26,491 bases of DNA from Symsagittifera roscoffensis. Taxonomy: Eukaryota > Xenacoelomorpha > Acoela > Convolutidae. Position numbers and translations under genes: made by a program. The stretch is from contig NW_026971293.1 in the NCBI RefSeq assembly GCF_963678635.1, forward strand, positions 1 through 26,491, read 5' to 3'. Shown here in pieces: positions 1 to 10,600 of the stretch; position 1 is the stretch's first letter, and each line of letters opens with the position of its first letter. The notes under the pieces were generated by a model. It did no database searches, was not told the DNA's origin, and was given only the letters and a program-made list of their open reading frames with translations.

Positions 1-463
1 GATTCTGACTATACAGAGCAGCTGAGATTGTTAAACATCCTGCCTCTGGCGTTGTTTCTCCAGCTGAACAAGTTACTGATGATGGCGAAATTCATGCATG
101 AAGAAAACGATCACATTAAGCTCCCAGCAAAAATTGAAAATCCAGGAAGAACGAAAGAAATGTTCAACCTAAACAAGACCAGAACTGAAAAAGCTAGAGG
201 AGAGTTTACATCAGGACGTGCCGTCTAATAAACCGACTAAATCAGAAAATTGAATTTCGAGAAATGCGAGGCTTAAAGCGAAGATTGATACAGATGATGT
301 GGAAGTTTTTCGACGATCAATTCTCAGAACAAAACAAGTGCACATGGGTCCTCTTCTGTGACTGCAACATGTGCCGAAATAACTGGACAAAATTTTGAGA
401 ACTCTGGGGATATCATCCCATCAGTATCCTACTGAAAATTCACAACAACAACAACAACAAACA
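1..463 (+). mobile_element. 3' end of a non-LTR retrotransposon (LINE) with a (CAA)n tail, cut by the window edge
   Basis: This is the C-terminal tail of a LINE reverse-transcriptase ORF plus its 3' end. The frame at 4-228 reads through LRLLNILPL...FLQLNKLL and RTEKARGEF. A one-base frameshift near 215-222 moves the homology into the frame that starts at 222 (RLINRL) and runs through MMWKFFDDQFSE and KCTWVLFCDCNMCRN to a TGA at 396-398. The copy at 24888-25400 has the same blocks in the same order, which shows the frameshift is damage to this copy. The 3' end is a short untranslated stretch and a CAA microsatellite at 441-463. The C-terminal Cys pattern C-x5-C-x-C-x2-C is shared by both copies. 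It is an inactive fragment; the clade (jockey or CR1-like) is inferred from the LNILPLP-type block only. Confidence 0.85.
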
Positions 464-1017
464 AAGAGGAAAATTTTTATTGTGGCGATTCAATGGGAAA
501 ACAAATGACACTTTATCAAAATGTTAGCGCTCGGTTCAGGCAAAATGTTACTGCCATGACTGACTCAAAACCTCAAAACCAAGACTTGTGGGCTTTTACT
601 GTATTTATTTTGCTTTCTTACCGTATTCTTATAGAGGTGATGTGATTGAAAATGCTATAACCTACGTTGAAGATGTTAGAGAACAAGAAGTATATTTTTC
701 ATTGATTTGATTTTTTCACCACTGATACAGTGGACAGTTTCTAGAAAAAACTAATCCTTGAAAAGAATATACTGAAAACATGAAAAAAAAACGGATGAAT
801 AGAACTTATTCTTAAAATAAGTATTTACCAAAAAGATTCAATGAATGAAACTATTTCTTGATAAATACCAAAAGCTCAATTTTTGAGAGGCAATGATTTC
901 AAAAACTAAAAAGTGAGAGAAGGATTTTCAAATCTTTTTGTTGTTAAAGAAACCTACCCCATCTGTTAAAAAACACATTTCTCACGCTTCAGAAAACGAA
1001 AAAATTTTCTCTTATTG
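464..1017. other. AT-rich noncoding stretch
   Basis: I see no open frame with coding character, no RNA gene and no clear repeat here. The sequence is AT-rich with short A and T runs. Confidence 0.5.
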
Positions 1018-1019
1018 AA

Positions 1020-1190
1020 ATTTTGCTTGCGGTTATCGGCGTCCCCACCAGCGCGGGGGTAACTTCTGTTGTTGTCGAATTTTGATTAAGTGAAATTTCA
1101 TAAATTTTTTTGTGAGAAAATTTGTTTACGGTCAATATTCGGCGTCCCCACTCACCACGGGGGGCAACATCTGGTCTGGGAAATATTTGA
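1020..1190. repeat. Two diverged copies of a GC-rich repeat in AT-rich DNA
   Basis: Two GC islands about 103 bp apart share CGGCGTCCCCAC (1038 and 1140) followed within a few bases by a run of G (GCGGGGG and CACGGGGGG), then AACWTCTG. Both are preceded by a TTGYTTRCGGT block. The C and G runs can pair within each copy. This is either a dispersed repeat present twice or a local duplication. On the minus strand the second copy contains CAG and GTGAGT splice-like strings, but I could not extend it to a TIL-coding exon. Confidence 0.45.
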
Positions 1191-1374
1191 ACTGTTCAAT
1201 ATTTGTTTACGTTCCTCCTTAAATGAGCAAAACATTTCTAGATCTTTGTACACAATGTAAACCAATAAGAAAGGTCTCCATTTTTTACGCAGTGGTTTAC
1301 TCCGACTATAATACTCAGAAAATTTTTTAAAAGTTCGGAATAAAATTAAAGCATTCCTGCGAAAGTATCATGAA

Positions 1375-1645
1375 TTAACAGTGCTTCTTGTTCAGTAACC
1401 GGATACTTTTGTAATTCAATCTAACTTGGTAAGTAGAGTTTCGATCCGGACATGTTAATGCTTTCCGCAGGTCACACGTTGAATCCCTGACACAACGAGC
1501 ACTTGAGCCGAATGGTTCATTGGCCGAATTTTTAGTGGGCAAAACAAAGCCCGGTTTGCACACACATTGGCCTAATCTGCAAGTTGAGTTGGACACACAA
1601 GAAATGGCACCATCACATCTTTTCACACAATTGTCTTCGCAAAGT
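1375..1645 (-). CDS. Exon 11: TIL 5 and a possible read-through tail
   Basis: The acceptor is GTCTTTTCAG (phase 2). It completes TIL 5 (ten cysteines) with LCEDNCVKRC, GQCVCKPGF and ARCVRDSTC. It then reads CPDRNSTYQ, which matches the start of a TIL domain, just as CEDPNQQF did before the exon 10/11 intron. A possible donor CAA|GTTAGA at 1426/1425 would end the exon in phase 0. Without it, the frame runs 16 more residues to a TAA at 1377-1375. I found no convincing polyA signal close downstream, so the exon may be internal. Confidence 0.7.
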
Positions 1646-4600
1646 CTGAAAAGACACATCAATCGGCAAACATAAAAGAAGGCTTTTGATAGTCGCTTTA
1701 TGATTAAATTAAAATTTTTGCCACGCATATTTTTTTTTTGTTTTGTTCAAAATTTTCAAGGTTGTATAGAGCATTTTAATTTACTTAGTTTTCTCTATAT
1801 TATAGTTGACGCAACATTTTCGGCATTATCCTTTTCAGTTAACCAATCTGAACGAAGTTAATTGACATAAAAATGTTCACTTTGACCTCGGAAATCATTT
1901 TTGACTCATACAAAATCAAAAAAAAAAACAACCAAAAATTGAATTTACTTTTAAAAATTCGGGCCAAAATAACACACCTCCCCCAATTTAATTTAGGGGG
2001 GAGATTGCTCATTTGGTTGATTGAAAGTAATAATTTTCAGCCAATCGGATGTGAGTATAATACATGCAGGCCTTACGGCTTGTATTTGTCATTTAGTTTT
2101 TCAATTGGCCTATTTAGGGGGGAGATTGTTCATATAGGCCAATTTTTCTGTCTCAGTTAACTAAAATGCACAAAGTCACCGATTTTGTCAACAATTAAAC
2201 ATTCAATATGTTTAAATTAAACAAATCGATTCTGGTTAACTATTCCCCCACCCCCTTGCAAAAGGGGGTAGGAAAATCGTTACAAGGTGCAAAATTCTTA
2301 TATGCTTAACTGATCATTTTTTTAATAGGGGGGATTCGTTACTAGGTACCATAGGGGAGAAAAAGTTAACAATATCCAACAAATCGAAGCATTATTCACT
2401 GAGAAACATTCACCTGAATTGTTGATTGGGATCCTCACAATCACCTGGACAGTCCTGCCTTAAGACACACATCTGACTTTTCAGATCCTTCACATATCCA
2501 TCTTGACAATAACACCCAGCACGACACAACGAGTTACTGACATGGTCATTCGAGATGCGACACAGATTCTGAAGGTTGTCCTGGCAGGTTTTCTCGCACG
2601 GAAGGTTCCCGCATTCGGCGAAAAGCATGTTCGGCTTAGAGGGACATAGGCTACGACATTCACTTTCGGATATACACTTGCCTGAAATGAAGTTGATAAC
2701 ACAGCCTGCTGTGAAACTGAGCTTAACACCACTTGCGATGCAAAATTGAATGCCTGTGATTAAAATCAAATAAAAGAATAATAAAAAAAATTGAAAAAAA
2801 AACTTCAAAAAATTGTTTTTGTCAATCAAAATTAATGAAAACTGCAACAAAAACTCGAAAAAAGATACGTGCACCACTCAAAAAATTTATTTTTGCCGAA
2901 CTAAACCGACAAAAAAAGGCAAGCATACCATAATCCAAACTAGTCAAAATTTTTCAGTTTGCAAGAAAACGGGTTTCGACTGAATCAAACTCCTGGGCTT
3001 TGTCGTCTCAAGCATGGAGGTTACAGCATCTTGGAATAAAAATGAAACTTCAAAAAGATTGGGCTACGGAAACTAAGCGAGAAAAATAAACAGACGGACG
3101 ATAAACCGAACAAATTTGCAAAAAAACAGGTCGCGTTCGGATTCGAACAAAATGCATTTACCATCACAAGCAGTTGTGTTTCCTCTACGCAAGATGTGTT
3201 TTATCGTTGATTGAATTTGAATTTATATTTATCTAACAGTAACAAAGCCGAAAAAACCATAGCAAAAACCCTTCATACCAAAAACGAAATCAAAAAAGTT
3301 CTTAACTAAAAAATGTAAGTCTCCCTTTCCCTAAAAAACACATACGCACACATGAAATTTTTTCGATCATCGACCGACGCAATAAGAGGCTCATAACTTG
3401 ATATAAAACAAGGATAGCCGGTTACTGTGCAAGTAGCACAGAATCTTCCAACCATAGTCTTAAAAAAATCCAACAAAAAAGTTTTTTTTTCAAACTAGTG
3501 TCTTTTTTTTTTAGTCTTGGTGGGATAAAAAAGAGCTGAGAGAAAAACTAGAGACTCAGCATTTCAAAAGGCATAGTAAAATAAGCATATTGAAAAACAG
3601 TTTTTGTAGTTTTTTTCACATTTCACATTTTTTTGCAGTTTTTTGAACTTTTGAAGTTTTGATTCAAAAAGGCTCTAAAATGCTCAAAACTACTAACGTT
3701 ACTATTGTAAAACTAAGTTTTTAAGCTTGAATTTAAGCTATGATAAGCTATTAATCACCTAAATTAAGATATTGTAAGCCTCCTCGCTCGCTTTATTCGC
3801 TCGAGCTAAGACGAAATACCAAAAACTTCAAACCGGTTTTTCTCAACACTGGGATTATTTTTTTTTAATTTTAATGTAATTTGAAAAACAACTGTAAGGT
3901 CTTTAATATGATATATCACTCAACTCTCTCCCATGATTATTGGTGGTAGCTGATTCCGAGAAAAAAAAGATAAAAAAACTAAAACACACCCAAATACCAA
4001 GTTCCTCCTCATTTTTCAAATGGTCGAAACAATAAGCCTATTAAGACAATGAAAAGACAAAAATTAAGATATCGAATTGTTAAATATACAGCCAAAATAA
4101 AAGGCAAACTTTGATTCGGCCTTATATTAAAAATGCTAACATAGCAAAGTATGTCTGTTGCAACAGACAGGCCCAGTAGATGAATAAGTCCAGGAGATGG
4201 TTGTGTCCTGTGAAGAGTATCATTTACGGAAAAAAATTAGTTTCCGATTGAAATGCCCTGGTTTATTGCAAGGGTAATCAACAAGATCAAAATTCCGATG
4301 AGTCTCTAAAGAACCATAAACGCAAATGAGAATTAAAAGAAAAAAAATCAAATTATTGTGAGATAATTACAAATTACTGATAAAAAAAACATATTAGCTT
4401 ATAAGAAGATGGTGACTAAAATTGACTGTTCCTATATAATGCAATCACTCTTCTAGAACCAGTTTTAATATTCCATGTTCCATCTGGTACATGGAAACAA
4501 AAAAAACACCTATAACGATCATAAATAGTGGATTTAGAGGTACCTTAAGATATAAACTCACAAAAGTCTTTTTTTTTTTACAAGTTACAAACCATTATGA

Positions 4601-7600
4601 TCAAGATATCCATCCATGCAAAAACAGCCACTGCCACAGGTCAAATTATCGAACCGATCCAATTGCGAAAAGCAGAACTTTTCAACCGAACAGTCTTTGG
4701 AAACTCTGTTTTCGGCTAAATTGCACAGCGGGCAGGATGTCAAGGGGACGCATTTGTTCTTCACGCGTGCGAATCCCTCTTTGCAAAAGCAGCCTGCAGT
4801 GCACTTTCCACGACAACTTCCACGAACAGAGGATGAACACGACTCGAAACACGAGAGGCCACAATCGATATATTGCTCGTTCGGATCGTCACATGCGATG
4901 TTGCAACTGCACAAAAAAAAAAGATTTTTTTTTTAATTTTGACATATTCGTCGTTTTTTTTCTAAAATTATATTTGATATGAGTTCAAATAAGTTTTTTA
5001 TTTCAACGCATCGAGCCATTTTTAAAACACAATCTCTCGTTTTTCACAACTCACGTTTCTTTTAGAACACAAGTTTTCCTTTCGGAGTCATAGACATAGC
5101 CCGAATTGCAGAAACAGCCAGGCACACAGCCATTTGGAGCAGAGTAGCAGTCTTCCGTGCAAGTTTCCACACATTTGGGTCCGCATTCCTTGAACTCCTG
5201 ATTGTGTTCGGAGCACACTAAACAAAACTGGCATGCTCTTCTACCGTCCCTTCAGCCCCTCCCCCCTAATATAACATTTTTTGTTTTCTAACTTTTGTCA
5301 ACGTGGTCCAGTTTTCACAAAAATTGGCAGGTGGCTGTATTATGCAATTACAAACACACTTTTCCTTTTTTACAACTTCATTAAGCTATTGGATGCAATG
5401 TAAAATTGACGTTTCTGTACAAAAAAGGGAACGTTGGGGAAAGTGTAGCTAAATGGTTAATTCGGATAGATTTTCACTGCACGTTCTGAACTCCTTTTGA
5501 CAATTTTTGCGGTTTTTATCTTTATTTCGAGAGCTGCATATATATATAGTTATGCCAATAACGTGATACAAACAACACAAACCCATCAAGAGCTACGCAA
5601 AAAGCGACAAAAATCAAGATATGACCCTAAAAACCTCAAATACAAATATATTAGGCAATTATATTTTTCACATTGATAATGATTCGATTTATGGTGCAAA
5701 AATGCGAACACCGCACCCGGTCGTTTTTACGTACAAATATAAAGATACAGGTTGGTTGTTACTAACCAGATATATCTGGCTGTACGAAGACATCGACGTC
5801 CTTGAGAGACCTGATAGCCGTCTGGCTGCCCGTTGTCTCTCTCACTTTCTTCTCCACATCATCCGGACTTAGTTGTGAGTCTGATTTAAGGAACAATTTC
5901 AAGTTTTGGCCAGTATTAATGAAAAAAAAAGGATTTTTTTATGCAATAAAAAATGAAAGTAACTATTACCCGATTTGACAAAAATGCTAGTTATTCAATT
6001 CTCATACAATTTCCCATAAATCGATATAATTGAAAATTGTATAAAATCTCAATGCCTAGCATTTTTCACATTTGAGAATTGTATGACAAGCTTTTTTGTA
6101 TGGAATTGTATGACCAACACTTTTCCATAAACAAAAAAATTGGGCTTTTTGCGGACTTACTTTAATTCTATCATTTTAACCAAATACACTGTAACCCTGG
6201 ATAATAGAGACCCATATATTAGAACGAAATTAAAACTCTCATAGAAAAACTGCATTTGAGATTGCCATGAAGTAAAAACTATCTCTGAAGCAATTATATC
6301 ATAAAAACATAGCGAACAGACAGTTGGAAAATGAATCAATGAACTCAAGTAAACAGAAAAAATACTGAATCGTTTTTTGAAAAAAATTTCAACAACCGAA
6401 GAAAAAACAAATGGACTTAACGCTCTTTGAATTTCTAGAAAGTTTTGAGTTTGAAACTTTTGTTGATAAAACTAACCCAATTTGAGAAAACTGGATCAAC
6501 ATAATTTTTTGATTCCGTTGGAAAAAATGAAAATTAAATTCCCCTTTCGAAACTAGAGGTCAAAAACGTTTTTCGCGACTTTTAAATTTTTGCTGTTCGA
6601 TAGTGGAGTTTGCCTTTCTTTTATATAAAACTGAACTGAACTTTAAAGAAACCATAAGTAAAACCGCGAAAAATTACATTTGAGCCTGACCGTCTAGACT
6701 TTTCCTGAAAAAAAAAATCGCGACATATGTCAGAGAATTGACTACGTTCATCAACTTTTAATCGTTCAATTTCTTTCAATTGGCGCTTCTTACAATTTTT
6801 GGCCAACCCGAATCAATGAGTGAATTTTTGAATTCTCAAAAAATGCATGTCATACATTTCCCATAGCATGCGAATAGACAAACTGTACACTATGAGGCCA
6901 AACTGTGCACTAGATAGTCGCATAACTTTGTGTTTGTAGGTCTCTGGAATCTAGAGACAAGTCTTAAAACATGTTGAACTTTTGTCGGATTAATAAAAAA
7001 AATGAAAGAACAAAATAATAAGAAAGAGAGCATCCTTGTAGTGGAATTGTATGACCGGGTTGTCCTCCATACAGCAAAATTGCTTAGTGTATGGAAAACT
7101 GTTTATCATAAAATTCCAAAAATGGTTGAAAAAAGATATAAATTAATTTCTGTGACTGTTTGATTCAAATAAAACAATCTGATGAGAAAAAATCGAGGTT
7201 TTTGTTTTTTGAAAAAAAAATACTTATCATATAATTCCCATATATGGAAATTGTATGACTAACATTTTGTTTGATGGTGATACAAAAAATTTTTCTCAAG
7301 TTTTTTTTGAAATTGAAATTTTTTTCAACCGCAAAACGAATTTGCTACACAAGCAAACAATTTCCAAAAACTTTTTTTGCATGCAAAATTTAATTTTGTG
7401 TCCATAACGTAGTCCTGGATACACAAAAATTGGATTTTTTTGGTTCTCTGGATAATTTATTTCAAAAACGTTCAAAACGCCTACTTATTTTTTATGGCAT
7501 GTTTAGGTATGCCTAGATCAATCCATGAATAATTAAAAACTCAAACTTCGAAAATTATTATCTTTGAAAGTTTTTGCCACAATTTAAAAGTTTGTTACTT

Positions 7601-10600
7601 TCTTTAAATCATATGTGAAAGACAGCTTTAAAACAATTCGGGTCGTGTTGTATGCATTGTAAGTGCAAGATTGTCCAACGTTTGGTGCTTTAAGTAAACC
7701 AAGGTCTTTGTCACTTGCGTTCAGAAATTAAATAGAATTTTCATATATGGAAGAATGCTTATCATAGAGATTTCATACAATGCATGGCATTTTTGTACGC
7801 ATGGCATTGTATGCAATTGTATGTAAGGAAATTTTTCATTTATGAGAAATGTATGACAAGAAGTTTTGTTCAACCCGGTGACTAGTATTTTTGGTGTATG
7901 AAAGTCAGACCGGGTAACCAGAGGGTTATTAAAATTTTGCCGGGTTGTTGAATTTGGTTGCTGAATAGTACCCTGGCCAATGCTTATCACAGCTAAGCCA
8001 TTCTCGACGTCATTCAGATTTGGAAAAACAATGGAAGAAGTTGTCTCTGTTGAGAAAAGCTGTTCTGAACTTTGAAAAAAAAAGAATTTGAGACTAAATT
8101 AGATTGAGACTGATAGGAATTTGATTGGAGGTGAACAACAAAATTTCCTTCTAGTTCAATTTTGACGTTATTTTAGCTTTTGATAATCACTCATTTGTGC
8201 ATTGTTTTACCTAATTCAATCTCCTTTTCCCGAAAAAATAACCGGGAAATTTTGGGTAAAAATGAAGAAAAAAAAGTTAACTGATAACTCGATATATTTG
8301 ATTATATTTTGGGAGTCAACTATACTTTTATCAGTGTAGTCGGAACATTCTGTGCTACTTGTACAACAACCGGCTATCTTTTTTTCTTTCATATAAATTG
8401 ATCATACATATGTTTGGTTTAACCATTCCCAAAAACTATTCATATTAAATGAAATTTCTTTTTCAATTAACTGTGATTCCGTGGTCGAGCAGGAAAAAAT
8501 CATCGAAAATTATATCATCAATGACGGTTGTGGAATGTGAAATTGATCCCTGATTTGTAGATGACTTCAATGTACGCTTTGACTACTGGAGGAGAGTCAA
8601 GAGAGGGAATGGAACTGGCCAGGACATTTTTGATGTCTTGCACTTGGACCGACTGGACTCTCAGATCCGGTTCCAGGGCTGATTTGACCTAAACTTGACA
8701 ATTAAATAATACCACATTCCTCCAAAGTTCAGCGAGTTTCATGCCGGTGAACATGTTAATGACTGCTGTTTGTTATCTATACTCAGCAGGGGCGGATCTA
8801 GGATTTTCTCGAGGGGGGGGTCGGATTTTCAAAAAAAAAAAATAGAAATTTTAGGCCTTTTTTTAGGTCGACCAAATTGATTTTTCGAGCTCTCCCAAAG
8901 CACTGAAAAGTTCGTGTTTTGGCCAAATTTTCAGCGCCGCTGAAAAACAGGCTAAAAAAGGCGTTTTTAGGCACTTTTTGGAAAATTTTGACGAAAAAAT
9001 TGCCGTTTTTTGGCGCGCGCGCCGCTCCCTTCAAAAGTAGTATATATTGGCGCCAAAGGCGCCTTAAGAAAAATTTTAGGGTCCGTCACCAAAATGGATT
9101 TTTCAAAATAGTACAAACGGGGACCCCTTGGGTCGGCAGGAGGCCGAATCCCTGAGGGCAAGGGGCGTCCGCCCCCTCCACCTAAATCCGCCCATGATAC
9201 TCAGTACATAATTCAGATCGAATCCAATAAATGACAGTCGAAAGAATTTAAAATAGATTTCGATTGCAACACTACATTAGGCTTTGAAAAATTCCAGTAC
9301 AAATGGAGCTTTTTCAAATACCAGAATTTCAAACAACCGGAAAGACATCGATATTGACATTTTTATGAAACGAAAGATTTTTATTCTCGAATTTTTAGAA
9401 ACACGTGTCTGAGGCAATCTGAAATTATCATCATTAGTTTGCTGATTTTGTCTTTTTGTCTATATTTCGAAGCATGAATTTTTTTAAATGCAATAATCTA
9501 CCACTTCGACGATCAGATTTATGAGCAGTTCCTGCTTCATGGCTTGAACTTCCATTCCGAACGTCATCACAAGAGCCAGCTTGGCGTCGGGTCCTGGAAA
9601 CAGTGATTCAATGCAAATCATCAATATATTAAGAACTATTTAAGCCCTCTGTAGTAGAGTAAAATAAAGCAATCCAGAATCTTGATGCTCGTTGTTTTAT
9701 ACAAGAGTTATTTCAGCAAAGCAGGCCGCTGAATACAGAGTCATACTAAATTGAATAATAATCAATAACTTAGGCTCATATCTTTCGTGCAAGAACTGAA
9801 TAAACACAGAGTTGAAGCGGAGCATCGCAATACTTGCGTTAGAATAAAGTGAGTAGAAAAAGAGGGGAGAACAGGATTTTTCTAAAATTGAGTTGAAAAA
9901 AAAAGGTTGAAAACAAATTTAGAAAAAAAAATCGATTACCGTGCCGTAACTAAGGGAAAAAATCTGGTTAATCACCTGTTAAACGGAAAACAAACAATTG
10001 TCATAAAATATTTGGAACTAAAAAACTGAAAGTTTCACAAAGGGGCGGAGCTTCGCTTCGCAAATACTTGCGAGAACACGACAAAAAGCAGCTCTGTAAA
10101 GTGCAATAAGAAAAATTAGAAATAAGCCTCGAACTATTAAAAATTCGGCTACCTCTGAGATTCGAACCAGCAACCTAGAGATTAAGAGTCTCACACACTA
10201 GCCACAAGAAAGCAGAAAACAGATGATATGAATATTCGGCTCCTTTCCACTCCCCCCCCCCCACCTTTCAAAATATCGAGTTTTATATTCGTGTTTTGTG
10301 TTATTAAGGCTAAATGCATTAAGTTACGATGTAAAGTATGAAGAACAAATCTGTTCACAGTCATCGATTAATTAAGCTTTTCATGACAACGTTAGTTAAG
10401 CTTTTCAAAATTGAATTTGAGAGGGGGACCTGGAAAAGAGCCAAAATTTCCAATGCTACAAATCGTGATATTATAACAAAAGTACCACCAAATAAGAAAA
10501 CATCTATAATGAACACTTTTATTTGCGATTTAGGTAAGAAAAAAAGAAGGTTCTTAATAATACACTGAGCTGATCGCAAGCGTAAAAAATTGGTCTCAAA

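Larger units (their letters stand above)
2882..4592. other. Intron 9 remainder, AT-rich
   Basis: No exon was found in this stretch. It contains poly-A and poly-T runs, one arm of an interspersed inverted repeat (3413-3450) and a perfect palindrome (4152-4169). Confidence 0.5.

Noticed and set aside
2490-2732. Second minus-strand frame inside exon 10
   Set aside because: It is an out-of-frame reading without the TIL cysteine pattern.
4491-4982. Plus-strand open frames over exon 9, and the second minus-strand frame there
   Set aside because: They are shadows of the cysteine-rich minus-strand exon, whose TIL pattern and splice borders explain the region.
5621-5872. Plus-strand 83-residue frame
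   Set aside because: It overlaps exon 7 in antisense and its remainder is AT-rich intron; no domain is recognisable.
8798-9161. Three open frames on both strands
   Set aside because: They lie inside the non-coding hAT-type MITE and look like chance readings of its GC-rich sequence.
10140-10210. A functional tRNA-Lys gene
   Set aside because: The anticodon arm and B box are good, but the D arm is shortened and the acceptor ends do not pair, and a SINE-type tail follows.
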